Of a stretch of DNA of 64,000 nt, positions 38,840 through 50,807 are shown one piece after another. Numbering within the stretch: position 1 is the first letter of the stretch; each line of letters begins with the position of its first letter. The stretch spans positions 46,730,645 to 46,794,644 of the forward strand of contig NC_057763.1 of NCBI RefSeq assembly GCF_010389155.1. Reading direction: 5' to 3'. The notes under the pieces are model-generated. The model made no database searches. It was not told the DNA's origin and was given only the letters and a program-made list of their open reading frames with translations. The position numbers were made by a program, and so were the translations under genes. The stretch comes from Erigeron canadensis. Lineage: Eukaryota; Streptophyta; Magnoliopsida; Asterales; Asteraceae.

Positions 38840-41579
38840 ATGGACAGAAAGATGCTACAACATCTCTTCTTCTTGTCTAAATTTCTATTGAAATTACTTG
38901 GTTATCCTCAAGGGTACCATTGTAAGAGCAAGTGCTTAAAATATATGAAATATGAATCCATGGCGAATAAGTACACATCACAAGATTTACTAAACACTAC
39001 TCTTGTGTTTGAGGTAGAAGGAGGGTTACTAAGATCAACTTCACTCTTTCCTTACTTCATGCTTGTTGCTTTTGAAGGCGGTGGCGTGTTGAGAGGTTTA
39101 GTATTGTTCCTATCTTACCCTTTGATTTGTTTGGTTAGCAAAGAAATCGGGTTGAAGATCATGATATTCATAGGCTTTTTTGGGGTGAAAAAAGATAGCT
39201 TTATAATTGGAAAGACTGTTTTGCCAAAATTCTTTATGGAGGATTTAGGGTTCGAAGGATTTGAGGTGGTGATGAGTTGTGGAAAAAAGGTGGGTTTGAG
39301 TGAGTTTCCTAGGGTTATGGTGGAACCTTTTTTGAAGGATTATTTGGGCGTTGATTGTGTTCTAGGAAGGGAGTTGAAGGTAGTTTGTGGGTATTATGTT
39401 GGGCTAATGGAGGATGTGACGATGATAATTAGATCAAGTCTCTTGATGAATGATATGTTGAATGAGCAAAGAGACTCCCATCTCATTGGTTTTGGTTGCT
39501 CTAGCAAGATATATGACTACCAACAAATTTTCGCTCATTGCAAGGTTTGTAACATTTCTTTTGCTATAATGTATATATAACACAAGAGCTTATTTACACG
39601 TCAAATACATGTAGATTGATATATAGGTGCATGGATTCATCATTGATTCAAATCTTCATATTTTTTAAAGCATAAAAAGTAAATTCATAAATACATCAAC
39701 GAACACAATATTTAATTAATAAGTGTTAATGCATTAAAATGTTATTAAACACTTAATTGTGATACTAATGTCTAATCTATGTTTAATTATCAATTTATGC
39801 TGGTCAATCTCAAAACTTCAAAGTTTTGTTTTGTTTTTTTTTTTTGGTTTTAAAGTGTTCTTTACATGGATACGTACAATCCTGTAACCTAATATGCTTA
39901 TATGTACCACAAATATTGATAACTCTATGAATGATCAAATTAATTTAATGTTGGTTTCATGTAATATTACATAATACATATATATGTTTCGTACTACTGG
40001 CCAAATGAGCTTAATTGGAGTTCATTTGTTTTACATGTATATGTTATTTATAAACATAACAAAATCATAATATTAGAAATACATACACGTATTTGTGACA
40101 CATTATACCTTTTGGCTACCTAAGTTATTAACCAATCAACATTTTACTAAATTAACTTTTTAACCAAACAGAACTACTCGTATATAACTTTTTTTTATTA
40201 CTCATTAAAATTATGTGACACTAAAAGACGGGCCCAAGCCGTGGATTGGGTTTGTTCCCAGGGCCCAGGCCTCCCCCCTAAAAAATGGTCCAAAGGCATG
40301 ACGTATGCATGCATAGCGCACAAACCATATAGAAGTAGAATGTGATCTTTAATTCGTTTCCAAAAAAAGAATGTGATATTGAATTCGTTTTCTCAATTGA
40401 TCATCCACCCGTGCGATCCGTGGTACGTACGTAGACCACTGGTTTATATATGATGGGTGGTTCGATATGTACATCCATGTACGGATCGAGATTATAATCT
40501 CATTCATTAAATTGAAGTCTATGTGTCCATCGAACCGAAAATAATTTGTTAGCAAATTCTGTTGTATTATACGAATGAATTAGTGCTCCTAAAATCCTAC
40601 TCGTATAATTTTAATCGTCTGAAATAATTTCTGCTTTGATCATTTGTCTAAGATAGCTAGCTTAATTTGCCAGGAAATATATTTGGTAAGCGAGTCCGAG
40701 AAAAAAAGATGGAGAGCCCTTCCTAGAGACAAGTACCCAAAGCCATTGGTTTTTCATGACGGAAGGATCGCGTTTGTGCCAACGTTTCAGAGAACATTCG
40801 CAATGGTCATGTGGGTTCCATTTGGGTTCTGGCTTGGCCTTTTAAGGATCCTAATCGCAATCACCTTTCCTTACACCATCTCCATACCCGTCTTTTCTTT
40901 TACAGGAATGGGAGGTAGACTATATACTACTACTAATTCATCATATTCATTGGCTAAAGACGATATCGTTGACATGAAAGGAAAAGATGATCCAATCAAC
41001 AGCCAGGGCAAAGGCACGTTATACGTGTGTAATCATAGAACATTACTCGATCCAATCTATATTTCGATGGCGATCATGAAACCAGTAACTGCCGTTACGT
41101 ATAGTGTGAGTTGGTTATCAGAGCTCTTGTCCCCAATTAATACTTGTCATTTGAGTAGAAACAAAGAAAAGGACTCGAAAATGATGAAAATGTTGCTTCG
41201 GCAAGGTGCTCTTGTAGTTTGTCCTGAAGGGACTACTTGTAGGGAGCCCTATGTTCTCAGATTTAGCCCCTTGTTTGCGGAAATTGGCAACGAAATTGTC
41301 CCTGTTGCTATTGATGCTAAGACGAATATGTTTTATGGGACAACCGCAAGTGGTTTCAAGTTTTTGGACCCTTTGTTCTTTGTCTTGAACCCGGTTGGGA
41401 TTTATCACGTCAAGATTCTTAAAAAGTTGTCAACTGCAAATATACGTGATCAGCAATCGGGGATTGAGATGGCCAATCGGGTACAAAAACAGATCGCTGA
41501 AGCTCTAGGGTTTGAGTGTACAAATTTAACAAGAAGAGATAAGTATATGAGCTTGGCAGGAAACGAAGGTGTCGTATAA
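38840..41579 (+). CDS. glycerol-3-phosphate sn-acyltransferase, plant GPAT1-3-like
   Basis: Two exons, 38840-39544 and 40674-41579, join in phase 0 (FAHCK|EIYLVSESEKKRW) to give 536 aa. The N-terminal half is the HAD-like phosphatase region of land-plant GPATs; its motif I reads VFEVEGGLLRS, so the DxDx(T/V) aspartates are both Glu and phosphatase activity is unlikely. The C-terminal half has the acyltransferase blocks: NHRTLLDP (H-x4-D catalytic pair), CPEGTTCREP, and VPVAIDA; it ends with the family signature GFECTNLTRRDKY. Hydrophobic stretches around residues 65-125 and 265-295 suggest ER or other membrane anchoring. Enzymes of this group acylate glycerol-3-phosphate for extracellular or membrane lipids. 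An inactive phosphatase separates it from GPAT4/6/8; clade GPAT1-3 is my best guess, with GPAT5/7 the alternative. Confidence 0.92.
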
Positions 41580-42714
41580 TTTAAGGATCAAACATTTATA
41601 ATTGTATAGAAGAGATACCGCAAGATGTGTTTATTTATATTATTCGGTATACAAAAATTATATGTAGAATTAAGTCCAGAAGTTCTGTTCTGTCCATATG
41701 AAATGTATAAGTGGTGGTTGATAGATGTTTCTTGGAGAGTTTGTAACACATATATATGTTCAATTAACGAAAAAGTCACATATATATAATATATAAGTTT
41801 ATAGTATAGGGATTGTCATGTATCCACATTTCATTGAGGTTCAGATAGTATAATCAAAATTAGTCAGTTAAAACGAAAACAGATAATATAAAAGTTGACT
41901 TAGAAGTGATTCACACTTAATAAGAGATATGTGACAAGAGGTTTATAGGAAAGTTTATGACAAATATAGTAAGATGAATTGAAGTTTAATTATATTGAAA
42001 TCGCATGAAAAATACTCATACTTCAATTAAATTTAAAATTTATAAAGCTATGTTAAGTTAACGTATGATATATTAAATAGGTTTATAATATATGACATGG
42101 CAATATATATATAATGATAGTATATATGAAAAAGAAAACTTATTGCTCTTAGCATTATATCATTACAAGATAGCAATCATACATCAAATACTTATCGTTT
42201 GTCATTCAAGACTTGCACAATTATTGTGTAGGAGGAACTTACGAGATTGTCCTTGAGATGGTGATGGATGATGATTAAAAAATTCCAGAGTAATTAGTAA
42301 TGTTAACTACTCATCGTTTGTCATCAATTTTTTTTTTCTTTTTTTTTCAAATCTATTGAAATTTCAAGTCACATTCACATGATGACAACTTTTTTTTTCA
42401 TGAAAAACTAATTCCAAAGTTTGTAATTTACATGTTATAGTTATAGATTACATGTGATATAAGTTACAAGTTTAATATCGATAAAAAAAAAGAAAAAAGA
42501 AGAAGATATTGTTAATGCTAGTATATTAAGTGACATGTTAAATGAAGATGGAACTTGTTTCGTCTAATGATTAATCATTTTTAAAACGATCTAATTAGAA
42601 AATAGATAGGGATGACTTTTTCTTCTAAATATTTATGTGTTTTTATAAAAATTGAGTTTTAATGCCGACTTAGTGTTATCTATTTATAATTTATTACCAT
42701 CATTCAATGATAAA
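41580..42714. other. GPAT 3' flank and intergenic DNA
   Basis: AT-rich with poly(T)/poly(A) stretches. No feature supported. Confidence 0.5.
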
Positions 42715-43110
42715 TTATTAGTGGCAATACAAAATCATATTCGGTTGCTACTGCTACATCTTACCTTGAGGAAAGGAAGAAAATATATGAAACGAAGTTG
42801 CAAGATTTAACCATTTCAGTGTATACACTTTGACTTTTTAGGTCAAACATAGGCCGTTGTACACGTAGTATCCCAAGGCTATGGTTAAAAATTTAGCATA
42901 AATGTCGGCTACTTAGTGTTTCTTGTTGTGATGTTTAACTACATGTAAGTCGCGATTCAATAGATATTGGTAGATCATATCCAACTCGAAGTTTAAAAGT
43001 AGCCTATTTGACCAATAAAGTCAAATGATGCATTAACTTTCCAAGAAAATAGATGCACGAAAAAATGGTCCAAATGGGGACTGATCGACTTAATTAGTAC
43101 ACTTCAATTA
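42715..43110 (-). pseudogene. decayed partial duplicate of the PLAC8 gene (exon 4 and intron 3 region)
   Basis: Segments align in order with 45.11-45.60 kb of the intact gene: ATACAAAATCAT / ATACACAATCAT, TACTGC, GAAACGAAGTTGCAAGATTT / GAATCAACGTTGCAAAATTT, GTATACACTTTGACTT in both, and AAAAGTAGCCTATTTGACC / AAAAAGTAGCCTGATTGACC. The coding part (exon 4 equivalent) is ruined. It lacks the MITE present in the intact gene. Confidence 0.6.
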
Positions 43111-44049
43111 TGAAGATTAAACATACTGATGTTGAAGAGGTAGAAAATTGTAAAAAATACTATGCCTTGAAGTTTAGTGCAACGTTGAGATGTTTTTATT
43201 TTTTATTTTAAAATTGGGATCATGTTTGTAATTCATCTTTGGTATGTACTGATGGATTTATCTACAAAGAGACCTATCTGTTATGCCTGAATTACAAGGG
43301 AAGCTCTCTGCCTGGATAAATGTTGCTCATCTAATATGATTTTTTTAGTTCCTGCTCCAATTTAAGTTTCTTTACATAACTCTTTGTTGCAGTGCCAATG
43401 TTATGCCAGAACTCCTTCTCAATCAAGTTTTGAACTCTAAATCAAGCCACAATTGGCCATCCAAGATTACAAGCTTTGATTATGAATCACCTGCTGTAGC
43501 AAGTATATAAGCCACTTGCACCCACCTGTTACCAATGATGATTACTGCTGATATAATTAGAGCTCATAACTATCGTAGTTCTATAAGGGAGAAATGTAAA
43601 AATTCAAGACCAGGAATGGCACGAAAGACTTAAGGTAACTTAGAGCTGCGCCAAAATGGCAAAATCAATGAGATTCATTCGATTGGGCGACTTCATTATA
43701 TAAAGAATGGTGCAAACGGTGACAGGATTCTGTAACAGCTGGGAGTCTGAGATGTTCTTGAGGCTTGTTTGCATGACATGGAGGATTGTAGGTATTCAAA
43801 AATGATGCTATAGGCACTCGCTCATGTTGTTTTTGTTGTAGCGCTGCAATCGAAGACCTGGTGGTTGTATTTTTGTGCTAAATATCACTCGATAAAAGGA
43901 TATTTAGTCGCATGTTAAAGAGATTGGTGTCATCTGATGCAACAACATAATACTTTCTTAATACAGGGGTTTGTCAAATTAAGAAATCAACTTGAAGCTG
44001 CTCAAGTGATATATCCATTCTTTATCTCTTCTTTAGTCTTCAAAAAATC
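43111..44049. other. unassigned sequence, more balanced composition
   Basis: Between 43.25 and 43.97 kb the GC content is higher than in typical intergenic DNA here, yet all frames are broken by stops. It could be an old pseudogene or a UTR-like sequence. I cannot assign it. Confidence 0.3.

Positions 44050-44138
<89 letters not shown>
44050..44138. repeat. (TTA)n microsatellite, about 29 units
   Basis: Uninterrupted TTA/ATT triplets. On the minus strand this is (AAT)n, directly after the SINE-like sequence at 44139-44275. Confidence 0.97.
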
Positions 44139-44275
44139 TTTAATAAATACGAAGCATAACAAACCGACAACCACCTATATTGTTCATACCAATTGTCTCA
44201 AGTGAAACTTGAACCCACAACCTTTTTGGTTGATAGGTCACTCCCAATATCGCTTGGCCAAAGGGCCTTTGGTAA
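44139..44275 (-). mobile_element. tRNA-derived SINE-like element (reverse)
   Basis: On the minus strand it begins CCAAAGGCCCTTTGGCCAAGCGATATTGG (A-box-like TGGCCAAGCGA). About 45 bases later comes GTGGGTTCAAGTTTC (B-box-like), then a tRNA-unrelated body, and finally the AAT microsatellite as 3' tail. Box spacing fits a Pol III promoter. Confidence 0.5.
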
Positions 44276-44784
44276 CATTATGTCATGTCATAGAGGGAAC
44301 AAATTAGGATAAATCTTAACTGAACAAGTTGGCTAGGTTGAACGGCGAATCAGTTTGTTGCAGAACGAACAATACATCACCCCCTTGAAACATTTGCTTA
44401 TCATCAGGCCTTATAGAATATTATGTACGTAATACGTTTTTATATAAAAGTGGAATGTATCGTATTACCGTTATGAGTGATACACAACCAAACGTATCAA
44501 GTATCACACTCCATGTCGAAACATTTGGTCAAACTAACTTGCAAAGATTACTTTTTCACAGTTTTGCACTTTTGCATGACCTTTCAGGCTTTCAAACTAT
44601 ACAAACTCATCACATACATTTTTTTCACTCGTTTTCTTTAACAGGGGGCGGGCAATGGTGACGTTCTTGATCGATACAACAACAATGGCCTCTAATTGTT
44701 GCTATCCAAAATTTTGAGCTTGTCAGGAAAAGATCCCTGCCCAGTATCAAGATTTGCGGCAGTAATTTGTGTGAGGGGCTGGAT

Positions 44785-46844
44785 TTAAGGTTTTGGAGAC
44801 TCTATTGAAATGCTCGTTGGTGGAATTAGCTCGAAGGCCTTGACACCCTCAACGTATGTTCCTATGCACATTGTGTCACCTCGACCATGCCAAGTACCGT
44901 CATGAACATTGTTCATTTCTAGTGTTCTTGATTCCTGTTCAAGATATCAAGAATATGGAAGAAAAGGTATTTAATATAAGATGTTCATTTCATAAGTCTG
45001 TTAAGACCAAAGTATTGATAGTAGGTCCCATTAAACTACGCAGATAAATGGGATCCATGGAATGGCGATGAGTAGAAAATTAACCTGAGCTAAGGTGCAA
45101 CAAGGGCATATGAGATGGGATACACAATCATCCAAAGAACTACTGCTTCCCTGGAGAAAGAAAACAACTGTATGAATCAACGTTGCAAAATTTGATGGGA
45201 AGTGATAAATCTACAACAATTATTTGCCATTTACAACAAATGTGCAAGTTTTACTGCACAGTGTACAACTGTATAAAGCAGATGTTGTTGTAGATGGCTA
45301 AAACTTGTTGTAGCTTTATCACTTCCCAAATTTGATACACTCTGTATACACTTTGACTTCAGAAGCTATCATGGTATGTTTCTATTGTAAAATCCTACAT
45401 AATTCTCCATATATGTAACACCAACAACGGTTTATGTCATTATTAGTTATTCAAAAAGTAAAATTCTTCACTTATCTATGTCATACTTCGAAAATTTAAT
45501 GAGTAATTCATATCAGGGATGGAGTAAAAAAGTAGCCTGATTGACCTCAAAAGTCAAAGCGCGCCACATTGTATAAAGATATATGCACAAGAACCAGTAC
45601 GAACACACTATATGAATTTGCTAATTAAGTAAATGATAAGGAAACAAGGACACCAGGTATTTACCTTGATATTGAACTTGTTTCTCATTTTGGTGCGGTG
45701 AAATCCCACATATGATCCAAGGAAGAGTGCAAAAGCAACCCCGAGATACAAGAAACAATGCTTCTTCGTGACAGCAAATGCAACAAAGTTGCAAAGAGCA
45801 ATCGTAGCTAATATTATGTAAACAAATCCCTGTAGGATCCCCAATGTTGCATAAACATGTTAGAAACTTGACGCTAGATTACATAGGTGCACGTATGTTT
45901 GTAACGAAACACAAGCTTACTTATAGTAGAAATGAAACATATTATACCTGAAAGAAACAAGAACCGAAACCAGCCAGTTTCATATTCTCACCGAATCTAT
46001 ACCATGGGCAGCTGCAAATCAAACATTCGTAAGTACTTTTACTCAATGATCATGAATATTAATCTTAAGTATCATCTTTGAAGCAACTAAATATAGGATG
46101 TTCTTTCTTTTTGGAACACGTTAAGCTAACATCAAGTACAACAACAAGACCCAATCCCTGAGCTGTAGACAGTCTTACCTCTACCCAAACGTAGAGAGAC
46201 TGCTCCCATGAGGACAACCGGCCACAAAGAGGTAAAAGTTGGAAAGTGTAAAGAGTTTAGTTATTAAGGTAACAGCAAGTACATTATTTTATTCTTCTGT
46301 TTTGCATTTGGGCTTTTGAAAGAATAACTTATAAATTTATAGATACAACAATTCCGTCTCAATATGGATTTTTATAAATAAACTGATTAACTAACATTAA
46401 AGAATCTAAAATTCACAAAATTCAACCAAACTATTACAAAGCCCAATCTAAACTCAATGTGGATTTTAAGAGTCTAGGTAAATTACTTATCTACCCATGT
46501 TATATCTATCATTAGATTAAGAACAACATAAAACAAAAAAGATACAGTACTTACAATGATGATTGAAGAAGCAAACGTTTGTCATCAAAACATTCAAGAA
46601 GATCACCTTCCCACATCCTAAAAACACCACCTCCTAATCCTAACTCCATTTCCATTTCCATTTCTTCTTCTGCTTCTTCATAATAGTAACTATCTTCTTG
46701 TGGTTGCAAATTATTATTCCATTTCCCTTGGTTTGTTTTCATGGCCACCCTTGAACATAACATATCAAAATCCAACACCTCAATCAATCTCTCTTTTTCT
46801 TCCTTCTCATCAACCATCACCACCATCCCTGAATCCCCCATCAA
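44785..46844 (-). CDS. PLAC8-family cysteine-rich membrane protein
   Basis: Five exons: 46844-46555, 46011-45948, 45829-45665, 45150-45085 and 44934-44785, all in frame, giving 244 aa. The first ~95 residues are acidic (YYYEEAEEEMEMEMELG) with RMWEGDLLECFDDKR. The PLAC8 part follows: CPWYRFGENMKLAGFGSCFFQ, a long hydrophobic stretch (GFVYIILATIALCNFVAFAV, then CFLYLGVAFALFLGSYVGF), HRTKMRNKFNIK, SSSSLDDCVSHLICPCCTLAQ and ESRTLEMNNVHDGTWHGRGD. PLAC8 proteins are small integral membrane proteins linked to organ size and to cadmium or calcium handling; this one belongs to the longer form with an acidic N-terminus, whose job I do not know. The usual CxxxxCPC of the family is CPW-Y at the first site. 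Intron 3 carries a MITE and intron 1 a SINE fragment. A TAA right after exon 1 is intronic (TT|GTAAGT donor). Confidence 0.92.
45197..45327. mobile_element. MULE-type MITE with perfect 9-bp target-site duplication
   Basis: Ends are GGGAAGTGATAAATCTACAA and its partner TTGTAGCTTTATCACTTCCC: 23-bp inverted repeats with one mismatch. AAATTTGAT lies directly on both sides (45188-45196 and 45328-45336). The 131-bp body has no coding content. It sits in intron 3 of the PLAC8 gene. Confidence 0.92.
46128..46235 (-). mobile_element. SINE fragment in PLAC8 intron 1 (reverse)
   Basis: On the minus strand, TTGTCCTCATGGGAGCAGTC, CTCTCTACGTTTGGGTAGAG and GTAAGACTGTCTACAGCTCA match the remembered tail half of Au-type plant SINEs (ATGGGAGCAGTCTCTCTAC...GGTAAGxCTGTCTAC). 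The tRNA-like head is missing. The run is in the same direction as the host gene. Confidence 0.6.
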
Positions 46845-46849
46845 TCTCT

Positions 46850-46897
46850 CCCCCTCTCTCTCTCTCTCTCTCTCTCTATTTTATATATTATACAAAT
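46850..46897 (-). promoter_or_regulatory. GA-rich leader and TATA-like element of the PLAC8 gene
   Basis: On the minus strand a TATAATATATAAAATA element is followed by about 14 GA units ending just before the ATG at 46844. GA/CT tracts in 5' leaders are common in plants. The TATA-ATG spacing is short, so the real start site may lie further upstream. Confidence 0.4.
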
Positions 46898-47718
46898 AAT
46901 GTTCAAGACTTTGGGTGTATGTATAAAAATCTCAAAAACCCTTAACACATTTATATATAGTTTTGAGAGAGACAGAGATAAGAGAAGAGAGAGATTGAGT
47001 AGATAATGGATTCTTTGTTTGTGTTTTTGTTTTTTGGAATGAAAATGAATAATAATGGGTCAAGTTGTTGAAAGATGATTTGGGGTTTGCATGAAAATGA
47101 TTGGCTACAGCTGGTGACACATAAGAAATAGAATGGTGGTTATCCTCTGCTTTTCTCAACTTAATTTTGCCTTCCAAATTTTGGTTCAACTTTTCTGTAC
47201 TTTTAAAGGCTTCTTGGGTCCAATCTTGTCAATGGCAAGAGTGTTTTTATTGTTGACCAACAAAAACAATAAGATACCCCTTTTCTTGATTTTGACCCTT
47301 TTCATGAATTACCCATTAAAGATAATTGAATTCTCTAGTCATAGAAATAGATGGGTTTTTCAACTTTTTCTTTTTCTTAACGTGTGTCCGCTACATATTT
47401 TAGAACATTTAGTTAACTCGAAAGTTTCAAAAATAAAGAAAGATACTGTATATTAGATATGCATGATTGATGTCTAACTCTTTTCTTTTTAAAATGATTA
47501 ATTTTAAGATTTTTTAAGACGGTAAACACTTGTAATTCTCATATAAAAACTCATTACTAAATTTCACGATAATAATACAACTAATTTATATGCGTTAATG
47601 ACAACCCATGCAAAACCATCAATTTTACACTTTAGAAAACTTTAACTTCATTTAGTCCTTGTTAACATGTGTTTTGAGAACATGAGTTAAGAATACCTTT
47701 CATAAATCATATACGGTA
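46898..47718. other. PLAC8 upstream region
   Basis: AT-rich promoter-proximal and intergenic DNA. No gene seen. Confidence 0.5.
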
Positions 47719-48009
47719 TCTATAATATATTATAAAAGAAATAGCCCCTTTTATTTATGGAAGTGTTGAAAATATATAATATTTTCATTTAACATCCCTT
47801 AAAATATTTCAACAAATATTTCAACGTACACTACCCCATAATATTAATGATTAATTTACACTACCAATCCTTTATTCTTTAATATATTTTCGTTACCCAT
47901 TTACATCAATTATCCACACCACTCGACGCTGTCTCCACCACCAACACTCGGCCCCCCACTACAACGGCATTGTCACGACCACCGCCGCATTGCGCGGGTA
48001 ACGTGCTAG
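47719..48009 (+). mobile_element. non-autonomous Helitron
   Basis: Starts TCTATAATATATTATAAAAG after an A and ends with hairpin CCG(C)CGC-ATT-GCGCGG (one bulged C), GTAACGTG, CTAG and T at 48006-48010. It has the same order of landmarks as the 29.6-kb copy. Confidence 0.75.
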
Positions 48010-48295
48010 TACAAGTTAAATAATATTGACAACTTTACGGATGTAAACTAATGTTGTATATGTAATGAAATAAAAGTTTCAACCTTATAATTGGAAAATC
48101 TTTCATATTAAAAATAATAACTCAAAACCTGTAGATTTAGTTGCCATTTCAAAAACAAAGGCAAGATTTTGTGGACGGTATTGAATTATTGATGATGATA
48201 TGAATGGGCTCAAAGCCAACCCAAGTTGAGGTGGAAGGGCATCTTCTGTTAAGAAAGTTATATTATTTTATTGTTATTCTTATCATTCAACACAT

Positions 48296-48480
48296 TACAT
48301 GGGTTGGATCAGTGATTGGAGTCTTTGCCTTTAAAAACAGAGGTCAAGGGTTCGATCCTCATGCCCAACAAGACTGGAGGGTCTTTTCTATTTATGATAG
48401 AATATAGAAGCAGCCTCTCTATCTTTGATAAGAGTAAGACTGTCTACATCTCAACCTCCCTCATATACCATCTACCAAGA
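48296..48480 (+). mobile_element. SINE-like element
   Basis: GGATCAGTGATTGGAGTC resembles an A box and CAAGGGTTCGATCCTCATG a B box. The tail CAGCCTCTCTATCTTTGATA and AAGACTGTCTACATCTCAAC belongs to the same tail type as the fragment in PLAC8 intron 1. Confidence 0.6.
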
Positions 48481-50078
48481 ATATTGTAAATTATAACAGA
48501 TTGCATTGATTATGATACTTTTTATTTATACAATATACGTTTCTAATTATGCATTTGTCATGACTTGTATTATATCTGTTAACTTATAAAGAGATTAAGC
48601 ATGCAATTAAAAGTAACTATAAACAATTCTCATTAACATTTAATAAGATAACCACAAACAGTAGTAGTTGTAGATAATCATTTTAAGATAGCATAACAAA
48701 ATAACAAATATACATTAACTAGTGCCTTATTATTTTACAAGAAATAGGTTTATCATGAGTTGTGGTTGATATTAAAAGTGAAGATACCCACTCTAATCTT
48801 TGGCCCAAACAAGTGGCTACACCTTGTTTCTTCACAACAATGATTAAAAGTTAGAACTTCAAACATAAATGTAACACTTTACATAGTTTTCTTTTTGGCC
48901 ATACAGTTTTATTAGTATATTTCATTTAAAGAAAAAGTTGATTTAAGCTTATCATGTGGCTTTTACGTTGCCAATATTTTAAAATGTAGTTTGGTGTTCG
49001 GGAAGGGCTTGACATGGGTCGTGGCCCATGGGTGACTTGGTGTTCGGCATCGTCTAGCAAACCCACACCTCCTTTCTGGACATGGGCCGACATGTTGGAT
49101 TATGCAAAGCGAATGGAAAATTTCTTCATCTCTTAGTACTCTCTTTATTGGAACAGAACAAAGATTAATCATAATTCCATGATAAAAGAAAGAATATTGG
49201 TGTTGCATTCGACTGATAAATTAAAGAATTAGCATTAATATAATGCCCCGGATTGACGGTAGTGGATGCCTCCACACCTATTATTAGTTGCAGTGACGAA
49301 TTCAAGATTTTAAGTCGACTTGGATAGCCAAATAGATTACAAAAACTTAATAACAAGTGCATAAAATAGACAAATAACTTTATATTGAGCTGGAGTGAGT
49401 TTATGAGATTTCAAATGTATGTTTTGTTGGGTAGAGTACACTTCAACATAAAAAGAGTACTAAGATTTCATAGATATTGTGGAGTCAACGCGACCGTCTT
49501 TATTCATCATGCAACTTTGTCATTGCTTAGTTGTGTTTAATACGGAGTAATTCGAGTTTAAATTCGAACATGAACATTGAATAATTGACTAACCTTTGGA
49601 GATAATTAATTGATATTGTAACAATTAGTATTTGCCACTCAATTTAAAATGTTGAGTCCCTTTATTTTCTCGTTAAATTTAATAGTTTTAGTTTATTTGA
49701 TATTTTAGCAAGTCTAAATGTCCACTACTTGTTTTACTTTTTAAGCCCATGACTCACGACGATAGACGAAAACTCAGATTTTTTAACGTCATTACTATTC
49801 CCGACTTGAACTATGTAGTTTAATATAATATACCCGAAGCATACAAATAAAATAGTAAAAAATTTGTAATAATCCCCTCCATTAAAAACTCGATACTAGT
49901 AGATACAAATAAAGATAAGATTTCTAAATATAAACTTATTTTTATCGTAAGTAGTAAAGTTGACGATAAAAGGAATATACTAGTCAGCATAACACCCTCA
50001 ATTATCATCATCTTTTCTTCTTCAACCTTCTAAAACCCCCCAACAAATCTATTTTATTTACGCTCCACACCACCAGCA
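48481..50078. other. intergenic DNA and USP promoter region
   Basis: AT-rich with small frames only. The leader just before 50079 is CCACACCACCAGCA, a typical C/A-rich plant 5' UTR. Confidence 0.5.
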
Positions 50079-50783
50079 ATGACGTCACCTGAAAAACCTA
50101 CATCCCCGGCGATTATCATCCCACCGTCTTCCCCACGGTTTCCTAAATCTGGCAACAATCTAACCGCCGGAAGTCAACGGAAAGTCGCGATCGCCGTCGA
50201 TCTAAGCGACGAAAGCGCATACGCCGTAAAGTGGGCGGTGCAAAACTACCTCCGACCAAACGACGTCGTGATCCTCCTTCACGTCCGCCCAACCTCCGTA
50301 CTCTACGGCGCCGATTGGGGCGCCGTGGAGCCAGAGGAAGAAACGGAAGAATCGAAGCGAAAACAAGAAGACGAATTCGATATAGTTACCAACAATAAAG
50401 CTAAGGAATTGGCGAGGCCTTTGATCGAGAATAAATTGAATTTTAGGATACATATTGTAAAAGATCATGATATGAAGGAGAGATTGTGTTTAGAAGTTGA
50501 AAGATTAGGGTTAAGTGCTGTAATTATGGGAAGTTTAGGGTTTGGAAATAGAAAGAAGAGAAGGATTAGGGGGAAAGGGTTAGGGAGTGTGAGTGATTAT
50601 TGTGTGCATCATTGTGTTTGTCCTGTTGTTGTTGTTAGGTTCCCTGATGATCATGATGACAATGCGGATGGAGTTGTCGTTGGATCGCCTTTTAAAGTTT
50701 GCGATAAGAATGGCGTTGGTGACGAGCTGTTGTTTCCGGTTCCTGAAGAGGAACCCGAGTTTCATGATGCTTCGGATAAATAA
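50079..50783 (+). CDS. universal stress protein, PHOS32/PHOS34-like
   Basis: A single exon of 234 codons. After a Pro/Ser-rich N-terminus (IIIPPSSPRFPKSG) the USP domain starts at RKVAIAVDLSDESAYAVKWA and runs through NDVVILLHVRPTSVLYGADW, KDHDMKERLCLEVERLGLSA and VIMGSLGFGN...GLGSVSDYCVHHCVCPVVVV. The G-x2-G-x9-G(S) nucleotide-binding signature of UspA-type proteins is largely kept, so ATP binding is likely. The SP-rich N-terminus is where PHOS32-type proteins are phosphorylated by MAP kinases after elicitor treatment (family knowledge); here SSPR and TSPE are candidate sites. The acidic C-terminal tail is also usual. The gene is uninterrupted, whereas my memory is that Arabidopsis relatives have introns. 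The protein should be cytosolic. Confidence 0.93.
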   Translation: MTSPEKPTSPAIIIPPSSPRFPKSGNNLTAGSQRKVAIAVDLSDESAYAVKWAVQNYLRPNDVVILLHVRPTSVLYGADWGAVEPEEETEESKRKQEDEFDIVTNNKAKELARPLIENKLNFRIHIVKDHDMKERLCLEVERLGLSAVIMGSLGFGNRKKRRIRGKGLGSVSDYCVHHCVCPVVVVRFPDDHDDNADGVVVGSPFKVCDKNGVGDELLFPVPEEEPEFHDASDK

Positions 50784-50807
50784 ACAGGTTAGGGTTTGGG
50801 TTTGATG

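Noticed and set aside
43937..44143. Open frame with a long tyrosine run
   Set aside because: It is only the (TTA)n microsatellite read in one frame.
46551..46556. Stop codon right after PLAC8 exon 1 suggesting a 97-aa protein
   Set aside because: The TAA is part of a GTAAGT donor; splicing continues into clear PLAC8 exons.
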